Below, in pieces: positions 37,021 to 45,121 of a DNA stretch of 64,000 bases (the first letter of the stretch is position 1; every line of letters starts with the position of its first letter). Position numbers and translations under genes: made by a program. A model generated the notes under the pieces. It searched no databases. It was not told the DNA's origin and saw nothing but the letters and a program-made list of their open reading frames with translations. This stretch comes from a virus: positions 95,587 to 159,586 of the IMG/VR virus record IMGVR_UViG_3300013126_000012, one strand, 5' to 3'.

Positions 37021-37294
37021 GAATTCTATTTGAGATTCGTTCTTTATTCTGCATTTTCTTTTGTTCAGATATCATTGCCTTTAAAGGATGTGTGCGATTA
37101 ATGCTTTGTTCTACTTGAACAAATTGTGATATCATATGCCAGGCTGCAATTTCTGTATCACAGCCTGGCACCATAAATGTTTCATTTAAACTAATATCAT
37201 CATGTACAATGTAGTATTCACCATCATGATCCATCATAGCAACACTACCGGGATATCGTTTTTGAACTCGTTTTTTTAAACTTTCTAAATTCAT
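37013..37294 (-). CDS. Hypothetical protein
   Basis: 93 residues with two beta-hairpin-like segments (YPGSVAMMDHDGEYYIVHDD) followed by helices. It overlaps the methyltransferase start by 8 nt, suggesting a joint function. Not recognised. Confidence 0.55.
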   Translation of the reverse strand: MNLESLKKRVQKRYPGSVAMMDHDGEYYIVHDDISLNETFMVPGCDTEIAAWHMISQFVQVEQSINRTHPLKAMISEQKKMQNKERISNRIHG

Positions 37295-37297
37295 TCA

Positions 37298-37576
37298 TTA
37301 TGATTTAGTGATTGGCAATGCATCATCTGCTAGCAATTGTTTATAAGGAATGGTAGTTGTAATCATTCCAGTATCACAAAGCATTGCAGTTAAATGTTTA
37401 TTGAGATATGTGTCATGTTTTGAATTTGCGGTAATCATACACATTGCCGATCGCGTTTCTAATAACACATCAAATACGACGGCCTTATTAACTACATATC
37501 GATCTAAAACTACTCCTACTCGATTTACTCCATCTTGAGTAACAACTACAGTATCTCCTGCTTTATATGTTGCCAT
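37298..37576 (-). CDS. Hypothetical KOW/SH3-like protein
   Basis: 92 residues. The start MATYKAGDTVVVTQDGV, then GVVLDRYVVNKAVVFDVLL, has the spacing of a small SH3/KOW-like barrel. Its start shares a base with the stop of the DUF4494-like gene. Function unknown. Confidence 0.55.
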   Translation of the reverse strand: MATYKAGDTVVVTQDGVNRVGVVLDRYVVNKAVVFDVLLETRSAMCMITANSKHDTYLNKHLTAMLCDTGMITTTIPYKQLLADDALPITKS

Positions 37577-37785
37577 TAGTCAATAATTTTAATGATTTTA
37601 CTTGCTGAAACTGATTTTACTTCAAAGTCAAATGTATAACCTTTGAAATCATCAACAACTTTAGCTTCTGCTTCTGTTACCGAAAGTGCTTCTACTAGAT
37701 ACGTTTCGGTGCTTCGCTTTTCTTTTAGTCCTTTTGGAGTATCGACCGTGTCAATCAATTGAACTTTTGCTGTGTAATAACTCAT
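37576..37785 (-). CDS. DUF4494-like protein
   Basis: 69 residues: an N-terminal strand (SYYTAKVQLID), then KRSTETYLVEALSVTEAEAKV, which matches the layout of DUF4494 proteins found in Bacteroidota and their phages. The biochemical role is unknown. Confidence 0.65.
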   Translation of the reverse strand: MSYYTAKVQLIDTVDTPKGLKEKRSTETYLVEALSVTEAEAKVVDDFKGYTFDFEVKSVSASKIIKIID

Positions 37786-37892
37786 TTTTTTAATATTTAA
37801 AATTTATATTAATAATATATAGATTTTTTCGTAAGAATCAAAGTTTTAATAAACTATTGTTACTTTTCAACGTCCAACTTCCCGGTACTGGC

Positions 37893-37910
37893 ATTTACGG
37901 TACCGTAAAT
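37893..37910. promoter_or_regulatory. 18-bp perfect palindrome, possible operator
   Basis: ATTTACGGTACCGTAAAT is a perfect palindrome just past the stop of the 657-residue gene. A near copy (TTTCGGTACCGTAAAC) begins 28 bp to the right within the coding end. It could be an operator, a small terminator stem or a recombination relic. No T-run follows, so a terminator is less likely. Confidence 0.5.
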
Positions 37911-37912
37911 AA

Positions 37913-39886
37913 TTAAATATTTTCGGTACCGTAAACAATTTCTGTAGGACTATTGAACTTCCAAAAAAGATTTTTTTTACCGTATTTAAACCAACTAGCG
38001 CTCGTCTTTAAATGCATTCTTGCCATTCCGGTAGAACCAGAAACCTTCATCACTCCAGTTGAATACAATCTAAAATCAAAAAAATCAACTTCACCATCTG
38101 CAATTTCACCTGGAAAAGCTTGTTGTCGAAACCATACATATGGAACGTTATTCGAATCTAATCGCTCTCCTTTGTAAATTGATCTTATTGAGCTGCCGTT
38201 TTTTTCTTTCATGGTCTTAATTTTTGATATATCAATTGGAATACTATATTTAGAATCTTTACGGCTCATTTTTATAAATTCTTGACTATATAGATTTTTA
38301 TTATTTGTAAATTTATTTACACCTGGAGGTGCAACCTCTCCGGACTTAGGAGTAACATCCAACTTTTTATCATATGACCATTCAACATATATACCACTAT
38401 TAAACGTCCAATATTTCCCAATTGCAGCAGGAACATCTCGTGTTATAGTACCATCTGCATATAAACGATATATGGTATCTCGAGATGAATCCGCGCGGAA
38501 TGCTGCATAATATTTACCACTCTTATCTTGATATGCCCTTATAAATTTAATTGGAGTTTTAGACATACCAAATTCGAATACGCCAGAGCTTTTTCCAAAA
38601 TGCATGATTGTTTTAATATCATCAAAACTCGTTAAATTATATTTATTCCAACCATACGTTTTACTAATATTCTTTATCCATTCGGCAGTTTTAGAATATA
38701 AACCATTATATGATTTAAATTGCAATTTTTTAGTAGATACAATTTGTTGTTTAATTTGTTGAGATTGCTTAATTATCCAATCATGGCGTTCTTTTTTCCG
38801 TTTGTTTTCAACATCTTTACTACTAAGATATGGTCCTGTTAATTTTCTTACTAGATTATAAACTTCATCAGTCGAATAAGCTGGATAAAAATATTTTCCG
38901 CCTTTACTGGGCATTGCAATATTGTTAGTAAGAATCAATTGACCGATACCACGAGATTGATATAAATTTTTTATTTTTCTATAATCTTCATCATTTGCTA
39001 AATTATCATAAAATACACTTGATAAAAATTCTTTAGAATTTAATAGCCTAGGAATCGTATATGCTGATTGCTCCAATTGTATAGGTAATTTAGTAAAAGT
39101 TAATGCGTCTTTGCCTAAATCTGTAATAAACTTAATATATTCTGGGTGTTTGTTTGATTCATCGTTTGTAAAAATATATCCAATTGCATCTATATAAAGT
39201 GCTGCTTGTCTATTTTTGACATCTAATAATGCTTCGATAATCAATCCTTCATCCCAATTATAACTTTTAGTTCCAGTAGTAAGTTGCATCCACCATACTA
39301 AAGCATCGTCACAACGTTTACGTTCATCATTGGGTAAAATTGCCGGAGATTTCGATTTATCTTCATTTATCATTTCAGTTAACACGTGACCATATTTAAT
39401 TGTTCCGGCGTTTTCCGGTGGAGGTGGCGCTCCGCCGCCTGCAGGTGCTGCGCCACTTGCAGTAGATCCTTTTTCGGCCTTTGCCTGATCCGCTTTGCCT
39501 AATCCTTTAACATCATCTAATGATAATTGCAATTCTATAGTATAATCATCATTACGCCCAAATCCAGTATATGGAACAAACTTAATAATTTTTTTTCTAA
39601 ATAAACTTCGAAGAATACCTGGAGATACGTTTAATTCTTTTCCACTTCTGGCAATAAACTCACGTACTCCAGCATCCGAAGTTGAATATACTATGCCTAA
39701 ATGTTTAGAACCATATGCATCAAATTTTCCCAAGAAACGTTCTTCTGCAGGCGTAAATGGAGAATCTTTTGCATCACTTGGTGCATTATCAGTCTCCAAT
39801 GGTGTTGCTGCTGCAGCATCGCCAGCTGGAGCTTCTTGCTCTGCTAACAATGTTTTTTTGATGATATGTTCTAAATATTTTTTCAT
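37913..39886 (-). CDS. Large packaged-type protein with capsid-targeting-like leader
   Basis: A 657-residue protein. The leader MKKYLEHIIKKTLLAEQEAP has LAE at 14-16, followed by an A/P/D-rich linker (17-45) as would be expected after a cleavage site. A second low-complexity segment with four prolines sits near 145-165. The rest is globular and unknown, with several aromatic beta-strands in the C-terminal third. It overlaps the Hc1-like gene (ATGA), so both are made together. The function is not recognised. Confidence 0.65.
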   Translation of the reverse strand: MKKYLEHIIKKTLLAEQEAPAGDAAAATPLETDNAPSDAKDSPFTPAEERFLGKFDAYGSKHLGIVYSTSDAGVREFIARSGKELNVSPGILRSLFRKKIIKFVPYTGFGRNDDYTIELQLSLDDVKGLGKADQAKAEKGSTASGAAPAGGGAPPPPENAGTIKYGHVLTEMINEDKSKSPAILPNDERKRCDDALVWWMQLTTGTKSYNWDEGLIIEALLDVKNRQAALYIDAIGYIFTNDESNKHPEYIKFITDLGKDALTFTKLPIQLEQSAYTIPRLLNSKEFLSSVFYDNLANDEDYRKIKNLYQSRGIGQLILTNNIAMPSKGGKYFYPAYSTDEVYNLVRKLTGPYLSSKDVENKRKKERHDWIIKQSQQIKQQIVSTKKLQFKSYNGLYSKTAEWIKNISKTYGWNKYNLTSFDDIKTIMHFGKSSGVFEFGMSKTPIKFIRAYQDKSGKYYAAFRADSSRDTIYRLYADGTITRDVPAAIGKYWTFNSGIYVEWSYDKKLDVTPKSGEVAPPGVNKFTNNKNLYSQEFIKMSRKDSKYSIPIDISKIKTMKEKNGSSIRSIYKGERLDSNNVPYVWFRQQAFPGEIADGEVDFFDFRLYSTGVMKVSGSTGMARMHLKTSASWFKYGKKNLFWKFNSPTEIVYGTENI

Positions 39887-40074
39887 TGTTCGCTTTTTGA
39901 TTCCGCCAATTGTGTTGAACGATATTTACTTGCTAATTTTTTAATTTCATTGATAGCTTTACGGGCACGCACCCCAGCTGCCTTAACTCCTTTGTCTGCA
40001 AACCGTTCGTGATTTTCTTTGAACACTAACCAATGTTGTTCAATTTGATCAAAAATTTCTTGTGATAAATTCAT
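39883..40074 (-). CDS. Histone H1/Hc1-like DNA-binding protein
   Basis: 63 residues. The pattern HERFADKGVKAAGVRARKA, then INEIKKLASKYRSTQL, closely follows the short Hc1-type histone-like proteins widespread in Bacteroidota (KGNKAAGxRxRKxxxxLKxLAxxxR). Such proteins bind and compact DNA. In a phage it may help condense packaged DNA or silence the host genome. The gene overlaps the following packaged-type protein gene by 4 nt and has a late box. Confidence 0.78.
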   Translation of the reverse strand: MNLSQEIFDQIEQHWLVFKENHERFADKGVKAAGVRARKAINEIKKLASKYRSTQLAESKSEQ

Positions 40075-40095
40075 GTTAACCTTTTTTTATTTATT

Positions 40096-40103
40096 ATAAA
40101 TAT
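40096..40103 (-). promoter_or_regulatory. Late-type promoter box
   Basis: Coding-strand ATATTTAT followed by AATAAA, 22 bp before the ATG at 40074, with an AAAGG site between. Confidence 0.6.
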
Positions 40104-40107
40104 CAAT

Positions 40108-40317
40108 TCAAATAAAACGATCCATAAACGTATGAATGTTTTCATTTTGTATCTTTAATTTTACATAGTCAGATAATTCAATAATAATATCTGAATTTTC
40201 TTGCCAAACTTGCATTATATGATTTCGATTAACGAAACGTAATTCAGGCTCAGTTTTTTCGTTTTTACGGTGTACTTTAACTACCATTAAAGCTATAAAT
40301 TCCGTTCGGTGTTGCAT
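40108..40317 (-). CDS. Hypothetical small protein
   Basis: 69 residues in a four-strand beta pattern (FIALMVVKVHRKN, then ELRFVNRNHIMQVW, then DIIIELSDYVKLKIQ). Its start directly follows the stop of the 194-residue gene. Resembles small flagellar-type or PilZ-like strands only superficially; not recognised. Confidence 0.5.
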   Translation of the reverse strand: MQHRTEFIALMVVKVHRKNEKTEPELRFVNRNHIMQVWQENSDIIIELSDYVKLKIQNENIHTFMDRFI

Positions 40318-40902
40318 CTAGTCACCTGTCCATTCTGCACCACCCATATATCCAGGATTTCTGCTTGGAGTTGTAGCTCCTCCTAAATTTCCCGTACCCA
40401 TTGGCGATGTTGATTGTGCCATTTTTTGAGTTTCAACATTTAGCTTCATCATCTGCGCAGAATTATCTCGTGCATATTGCATTAATGCCATTTTAATCGA
40501 TTCCGGATCCGTCGATGTTGAATTTATTTTAGATTTAATAAAATTTTGAAGTTGTTTAGTATTTTTAAAACGTGCTTCATCAAATATAATATCAAAAATA
40601 CCGCGCGCATACATTAAAGCACTGTTATCAACTGATTTAGCATAATCAGCTGTATATCGACTTATATCAATGCGATTAGTAATGACATCGGGTATTTGCA
40701 TCCAATCGGTTTCCGCATATTCATCCGCAAAATCCGGACCCATATCGTCATCTACTGAAGATAGTAATTCTTCGCGTTGTTGCACAGTTAAACGTTTCCA
40801 AATATCAGCTTCATTATATTCGCGAAGAATACGACGGGCTCTATGTAATTCTTCTTTAAGAATTTGCACGTGGCTAGGATTATTAATGTCAAAAAGTTTC
40901 AT
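40318..40902 (-). CDS. Hypothetical helical protein, possible internal protein
   Basis: 194 residues, mostly helical, with a G/P/T-rich C-terminus. The start (MKLFDINNPSHVQILKEEL) contains LKE at 15-17, so an L-x-E leader is possible but weaker than in the others. It overlaps the Dps-like gene by 4 nt. It may be a core or capsid-associated protein, with low certainty. Confidence 0.5.
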   Translation of the reverse strand: MKLFDINNPSHVQILKEELHRARRILREYNEADIWKRLTVQQREELLSSVDDDMGPDFADEYAETDWMQIPDVITNRIDISRYTADYAKSVDNSALMYARGIFDIIFDEARFKNTKQLQNFIKSKINSTSTDPESIKMALMQYARDNSAQMMKLNVETQKMAQSTSPMGTGNLGGATTPSRNPGYMGGAEWTGD

Positions 40903-41273
40903 GATAAATTTTCCAATTTGTATATTGTTGTATAAATTAAATCTTTAAATGCATCCAATTGATTGATAATGTTTGTATCCTCTTTTGGAAATTTTGTATA
41001 TACTCGTTCTATAAAAGTAGCTAGGGCTTTAAAATATTTAAGTGCACCATCTGGAGTATATTCATCAAATCGTTCCGCAGGTTCATATCCCATAACAATT
41101 CCATGCTTTCCTTGATATGTTTCAACAAGTGTATCAACCATATCAGGTATTGCATCATAATATGCATTTAGTGCCATATGTGCTGCAAATGAGCCCGCAC
41201 CAGTAGTTTGCCAATGAAACACATGAGCTTGGTCTCGTGATGCCATTAGCGTAGAAATTAATTTTTCAAACAT
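40899..41273 (-). CDS. Dps/ferritin-like protein
   Basis: 124 residues. AHVFHWQTTGAGSFAAHMAL, then NAYYDAIPDMVDTLVE, fits the Dps-like four-helix proteins found in T4-like phages (HxxHW..., acidic residues of helix B). True Dps is about 160 residues, so this is a short form. Possible roles are iron storage, oxidative protection or DNA binding. It stands next to the Hc1-like gene in the cargo cluster. Confidence 0.72.
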   Translation of the reverse strand: MFEKLISTLMASRDQAHVFHWQTTGAGSFAAHMALNAYYDAIPDMVDTLVETYQGKHGIVMGYEPAERFDEYTPDGALKYFKALATFIERVYTKFPKEDTNIINQLDAFKDLIYTTIYKLENLS

Positions 41274-41282
41274 CGTTTCCCT

Positions 41283-42551
41283 TTATGCTATTTTATTTAG
41301 TATAGATTTTGTATAGTTATCATAGATTTCTTCAGCTGCATCTGCTCTTTTATTTCCAATATGAGCAGGTCGTTCAAACATTTTTGCAAAAGTATATGCA
41401 GCATCCCGAGGATTTGTTTGTAATCGCATTGCTGAAAGCGTCTTTGCTTGATGATGTTTTAATTCCCACCATAAGAATTCCAATTGGCCTTGCATCGAAT
41501 CCCATTTATAACCATTTTTTTCGCACCATTTCTTTAAATTATCGCCATTTTCTTTGTGCCATTGCACAATACCAAAAGATGTTCCAGAATCTCCAACCGC
41601 TTTAGGGTCAAATCCGGACTCAATTTGCATGTTTCCGGCAATTCCAGCTGATTGTGATGTTGATAATCCTTTATTTTTTAAAAATGTCATTACCAATTTG
41701 GCTGCATTTGACTTATTTATTGAACTTGAGCCACCTAATGTATCAAATTTTACATCACCAGCCTTGGTTTTATCGGATTTTGGCGTTAAAACATTTTTAG
41801 TTATCGCAGCAGTTAATATATTTTTAATAATTTTCAATATACTAATTGGTAAATCGTCTTTTTGTTGTCGTTTTTGATAAGTTTTATTTAATTTTTCTAA
41901 AGCATTTTGAGTTAAAGGACCATTAACGCCTTGTTCTATCTCATCACCTAAATCAAAACCAGCTTTTTTTAGTTTTTTCTGTATAGTTTTTAAATCATTA
42001 TCAGATTGCGATATAATATATGCAGCATCTTTAATAAAAGGCCACGGATCAATCGACCCTTTATTATAACCTCGATCGGCATAATACATACTAAAGTGTA
42101 CGTGTGGATGAGTTCCTCGTGCCGAACCAGTGTTTCCGACAGTGCCAATTATCTGCCCAGCTTTAATTGTTTGGCCTGCTTTTACAAATACTCGATCTAA
42201 ATGTGCATGATAATAATTAATGTTACCTTTCTGAATAGTCACCGTACGGCCACCTGCTCCCGAATCTTGCGTAGTAATACTCACAACAGTGCCAGTTACC
42301 GGAGCAACCACAGGCTCACCCCTTTCAGCAAATACATCAATACCTTTATGTCCGCCTCTAGATTTATGTGCAGCATCTCCTGCACCATAATCTGAATTAT
42401 GTACGGCTGTATCTCTTGTTAGCTGTTTAGTTTTGCCAACAAGGCCCGCATCATACCCAATGTTAAAATTTTTAGAACCAATAAAAAAGGTTTCTAATTG
42501 TCCTAAAGTTTGGCCAGATTCAAATTCATTTAATATGTGTTTTAATTTCAT
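41283..42551 (-). CDS. Two-enzyme peptidoglycan hydrolase: M23 peptidase plus lysozyme-like domain
   Basis: 422 residues from the ATG at 42551 (AAGGAAA upstream; the longer start is TTG). The leader MKLKHILNE has LNE at 7-9. M23 endopeptidase: HKGID with His68 and Asp72, HAH at 115-117 and HPHVH at 148-152. A peptidoglycan-binding-like segment follows (188-226). The C-terminal part (280-400) resembles phage tail lysozymes, with a putative catalytic Glu311 in NMQIESGFDP. It would cut both peptide and glycan bonds. The leader suggests packaging or processing rather than a plain endolysin role. Confidence 0.85.
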   Translation of the reverse strand: MKLKHILNEFESGQTLGQLETFFIGSKNFNIGYDAGLVGKTKQLTRDTAVHNSDYGAGDAAHKSRGGHKGIDVFAERGEPVVAPVTGTVVSITTQDSGAGGRTVTIQKGNINYYHAHLDRVFVKAGQTIKAGQIIGTVGNTGSARGTHPHVHFSMYYADRGYNKGSIDPWPFIKDAAYIISQSDNDLKTIQKKLKKAGFDLGDEIEQGVNGPLTQNALEKLNKTYQKRQQKDDLPISILKIIKNILTAAITKNVLTPKSDKTKAGDVKFDTLGGSSSINKSNAAKLVMTFLKNKGLSTSQSAGIAGNMQIESGFDPKAVGDSGTSFGIVQWHKENGDNLKKWCEKNGYKWDSMQGQLEFLWWELKHHQAKTLSAMRLQTNPRDAAYTFAKMFERPAHIGNKRADAAEEIYDNYTKSILNKIA

Positions 42552-42694
42552 TTTCCTTGTCCGCAATACGGTTTAACATAATTCTTGCTTGTTTTGCTAG
42601 AACTATTTTTGCTTTTTGCATGAACTCCTGGACGCTTAACTCGTGGTTTACGTACATGCATGCTCGTAGCGCTAATTTTTGCTTTTGCTGCCAT
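42548..42694 (-). CDS. Small basic protein
   Basis: 48 residues, strongly basic (MHVRKPRVKRPGVHAKSK, then a Ser/Lys run). It resembles small conserved basic proteins of T4-like phages. Its stop overlaps the hydrolase start (ATGA), showing translational coupling. GGAG lies upstream of the ATG. It probably binds nucleic acid. Confidence 0.7.
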   Translation of the reverse strand: MAAKAKISATSMHVRKPRVKRPGVHAKSKNSSSKTSKNYVKPYCGQGK

Positions 42695-42785
42695 TGAATA
42701 CTCCTATTATCGTTTCATAAACCGAATATAACCCAGCAACAACTAATGCAATGCTACCTTGTATAAAAGCAAATAACCTATTCAT
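42672..42785 (-). CDS. Small membrane protein
   Basis: 37 residues with one transmembrane helix (FAFIQGSIALVVAGLYSVY). It overlaps the basic-protein gene by 23 nt in another frame and follows a late box, so it is the first gene of this lysis-like operon. A holin-like role is conceivable but not shown. Confidence 0.55.
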   Translation of the reverse strand: MNRLFAFIQGSIALVVAGLYSVYETIIGVFNGSKSKN

Positions 42786-42789
42786 ATTA

Positions 42790-42797
42790 ATAAATAT
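42790..42797 (-). promoter_or_regulatory. Late-type promoter box
   Basis: Coding-strand ATATTTAT ends 5 bp before the ATG at 42785, another case with almost no 5' leader. Confidence 0.55.
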
Positions 42798-42817
42798 TGC
42801 TAGTATCATTTTACAGT

Positions 42818-42842
42818 AAAAAAGTGCGCCCAAAGACGCACT
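42818..42842 (-). terminator. Intrinsic terminator (shared type)
   Basis: The minus strand has AGTGCGTC/GGCGCACT as stem with loop TTTG, then TTTTTTACTG. It ends the 118-residue gene transcript. Two other copies of this T-run context occur at 53647 and 54965. Confidence 0.8.
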
Positions 42843-42886
42843 CTTAAACATTTGCCTCGAAATGTTTAGCCTAAGGTAGCAGGCAT

Positions 42887-43243
42887 CTATTTGCGAAATG
42901 ATTCGCGAAGTATATGTTCATGTCCATGCAAATTGCCACTAACACGTTTCCAAAATGATTCTATCATTGCATCTTTAGGATCTTCATATGCTGCATCATA
43001 TGGTTCGACGCCCGTTTCGGCTACAGACACTGAATGTGTTTCATCATCTTCTTCATTCATATTGTGTGCTGCAGATTTCATTGGTTCTTCTTTATCGCCA
43101 TCGTTATCTAGATCTAGAAAATCAGGCTTAGCAGCTTTATTGCGTTGGTATTCGGCTTGTACCTCAGCCAACGTTGGTAACGCTTGTCCGGGTTTGCGTT
43201 CCCAAGCATACGCTTCCGATAAAATATCCTTAAGTTTTTTCAT
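42887..43243 (-). CDS. Acidic internal-type protein with capsid-targeting-like leader
   Basis: 118 residues from the ATG at 43243; an upstream in-frame extension is open but lies across a late box and reads GC-rich noise. The leader MKKLKDILSEAY has LSE at 8-10. The body has FLDLDNDGDKEEPMK, a pattern also seen in internal or core proteins of T4-like cyanophages. The rest is acidic and probably disordered, with a final basic helix. It may be a prohead core protein. Confidence 0.65.
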   Translation of the reverse strand: MKKLKDILSEAYAWERKPGQALPTLAEVQAEYQRNKAAKPDFLDLDNDGDKEEPMKSAAHNMNEEDDETHSVSVAETGVEPYDAAYEDPKDAMIESFWKRVSGNLHGHEHILRESFRK

Positions 43244-43260
43244 GATATATCTTTTTTTAA

Positions 43261-43268
43261 ATAAATAT
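43261..43268 (-). promoter_or_regulatory. Late-type promoter box
   Basis: Coding-strand ATATTTAT followed by TTAAAA, 18 bp before the ATG at 43243. Confidence 0.6.
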
Positions 43269-43325
43269 TGCAATACCATATAAACTAGTACGTTAGTACG
43301 CCCGTTACTCCATAATAGCGTCCTT

Positions 43326-43826
43326 TCAGGACTCCGCGCGTGTAGCGATGCCGGTGCGCACCAACCAAAGCCCCGAAGGCCGATCCAGCACCCGATATCC
43401 TGCCGTAGTGAAGCGCGTTGCATTGGCCGCTAACAAGGCACGATATATGCGTGTTTTTTGAGCTTCCTTGTCCCCGCTGCTAGTGTCAGATCCCGTTATG
43501 TCGATGCTTGCAGGTTGCCATTGTGTTGCAAAATCTATGAGGGCTTCCAGCACGGTAGCCATGAGACGCAGGTAATTGACTTGCCCCGCTGCCGCGCTAC
43601 GTGAATGCGCCACAGTATGGCCTTCACCGTCTTGGGTAGGCGTCAACATGGCAAATGCCCATTGTTGGTGTCCTTGGTCCACCATTGCCAGAGTGATGCG
43701 TACACCATCTGCTTGAAACTCGGCTTCGCGATAGTTTCTTGAGTTTTTGCGCCAGGTAAACTGGGTTGCATAAGGTGTCACCCCGCCTAAAGTAATTTCC
43801 GTTAAAAGTTGCGTTAATTGTATCAT
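43326..43826 (-). CDS. Packaged-type protein with capsid-targeting-like leader
   Basis: 166 residues from the ATG at 43826 (a longer frame is rejected because the leader family starts here). The leader MIQLTQLLTEITLGG has LTE at 8-10. The body shows alternating strands and helices (VRITLAMVDQGHQQWAFAML) but no known motif. The base composition is clearly more GC-rich than most neighbours, as in the gene just upstream, suggesting transfer of the pair. The gap to that gene is 4 bp. Confidence 0.65.
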   Translation of the reverse strand: MIQLTQLLTEITLGGVTPYATQFTWRKNSRNYREAEFQADGVRITLAMVDQGHQQWAFAMLTPTQDGEGHTVAHSRSAAAGQVNYLRLMATVLEALIDFATQWQPASIDITGSDTSSGDKEAQKTRIYRALLAANATRFTTAGYRVLDRPSGLWLVRTGIATRAES

Positions 43827-43830
43827 GACG

Positions 43831-44388
43831 TTAAGGCTTTTTTGGTAAAGTATAACACACCATATATTCCGTAATGTTGCCCGGGTCGACCTTGTACCGT
43901 ATAGGACCTTGCCGATTGGGCTTTTCGCGTGTTGCATCTAGAATGCTACTTGCACCTGGATCGTGGCCCATCCCGCCTCTACGATCGATCTGCCAATGCT
44001 TAGCGTCATCAGCTTCTGCAAGCATTGGTATTGTGATTGTTACATCGTACGTACCTTTGTTGACTCGACTAGTAATTGCAACGTTGGCAATGTTGGGTTG
44101 CAGCGGTTGATCCTTTAACCATGGATTGCATTCGCATATCAACACGTTGAATATTTGATGCAAGGTATCTCCGCTGCCGCGATTAGCATGCGATATAGCC
44201 CATCCGCTGGCCGGACCTGTATATGCAAGCCGAAATGAAGAGCTAGATTTTTCAATATCGATTTTGGGACGTACGCGACCATCGGCCGTTTTTCCCCCAT
44301 CCCAATTGGCTTTGGTTTCTGTCCAATGTATACAGGATTTCCAAGATTCACCCGTCCATTCCGTCAACAATTGTTTTAATCGTATCAT
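43831..44388 (-). CDS. Packaged-type protein with capsid-targeting-like leader
   Basis: 185 residues from the ATG at 44388. The leader MIRLKQLLTEWTGES has LTE at 8-10 and matches the kinase-like protein leader (MIRLRNLLVE). The body is a mixed alpha/beta protein, with TYDVTITIPMLAEADDAKHW near 115-135, and is not recognised. It is GC-rich. A late box lies 4 bp before the ATG, leaving no ribosome-binding site. Confidence 0.65.
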   Translation of the reverse strand: MIRLKQLLTEWTGESWKSCIHWTETKANWDGGKTADGRVRPKIDIEKSSSSFRLAYTGPASGWAISHANRGSGDTLHQIFNVLICECNPWLKDQPLQPNIANVAITSRVNKGTYDVTITIPMLAEADDAKHWQIDRRGGMGHDPGASSILDATREKPNRQGPIRYKVDPGNITEYMVCYTLPKKP

Positions 44389-44392
44389 ACTA

Positions 44393-44400
44393 ATAAATAT
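44393..44400 (-). promoter_or_regulatory. Late-type promoter box abutting a start codon
   Basis: Coding-strand ATATTTAT then TAGT, then the ATG at 44388. There is no room for a Shine-Dalgarno site. Confidence 0.55.
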
Positions 44401-44449
44401 CGGTTTCCGTAACTTTACGATGTAAAGCTCCTGGAAACGAGACGATTCG

Positions 44450-44896
44450 TTATTTTCGTACATAGGGTTTCAATAAATCCTCTATAGTTCGTTGTTTGGA
44501 TGCATCCCAATCTGCTGCTTTGATGGTAGAATTTACCATATCGCCGGTCTTGGCTCGTACTCCAGCACCATAAACTCGCACTTCGACCTCATTGTTTTCT
44601 GGTTGTTCATAATCCGTTAAGATTGTAATTCGTACTTGATGTGTTAATGATTCCGGAAATTTCGCCTTCCATCCTTCCCCATATGACCAAATTTGGAATG
44701 TTGGATCATCATATGTCCCAACAACAGCATCCTGTGGTTTTCTTCTTGTGCTACTTTGTAGTTCGAGCTTGTGTGTTTTAACATACTTGCGTGCCCATTG
44801 GTCGAGCTCCAGGCCTTGTTTTTGAATGGGGTCTGTTGGAAGATCTCCATTTTCTGTTAAATATTGTTTCCAGAGTGTTAGGTATGTTCTTTGCAT
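44450..44896 (-). CDS. Packaged-type protein with capsid-targeting-like leader
   Basis: 148 residues. The leader MQRTYLTLWKQYLTENG has LTE at 13-15 and resembles T4 leaders such as MKTYQEFIAEA. The body has EVEVRVYGAGVRAKTG and is followed by a helix. No family is recognised. A late box is 31 bp upstream. Confidence 0.65.
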   Translation of the reverse strand: MQRTYLTLWKQYLTENGDLPTDPIQKQGLELDQWARKYVKTHKLELQSSTRRKPQDAVVGTYDDPTFQIWSYGEGWKAKFPESLTHQVRITILTDYEQPENNEVEVRVYGAGVRAKTGDMVNSTIKAADWDASKQRTIEDLLKPYVRK

Positions 44897-44926
44897 TATT
44901 GTTCCTATATTATAGATTATCTAATA

Positions 44927-44934
44927 ATAAATAT
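44927..44934 (-). promoter_or_regulatory. Late-type promoter box
   Basis: Coding-strand ATATTTAT, 31 bp before the ATG at 44896. It is the last late-type box before the early-type promoter block begins. Confidence 0.55.
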
Positions 44935-45004
44935 GACACCGTCATATTCAATAAAGAGCACCTATATAGCAAAAAATCTCCCCGTGCGAGAAAAACATAT
45001 ATAA

Positions 45005-45120
45005 CCACCCGCATCATCTAGGGGGTGGTCTACCCCTTTAACGAAACCCTCCCCACCCCCCTATATAGCCCCCCCGATCACCCCCCGATACACCCCTATA
45101 CCATACCCCCCCTAGCCCCA
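45005..45120 (-). other. G-run tract (minus strand), possible G-quadruplex array
   Basis: About 115 bp with no gene. The minus strand has at least eight runs of 4-7 G, separated mostly by 2-8 bases, in an otherwise AT-rich genome. A CCACCC/GGGTGG inverted repeat sits at its left end (about 45005-45028). It separates the late cargo genes from the early small-gene block. Confidence 0.6.
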
Positions 45121-45121
45121 T

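Noticed and set aside
43244-43423. 60-residue N-terminal extension of the 118-residue leader protein
   Set aside because: It crosses a late-promoter box and the translated sequence is Arg/Cys-rich noise; the leader family starts at the ATG at 43243.
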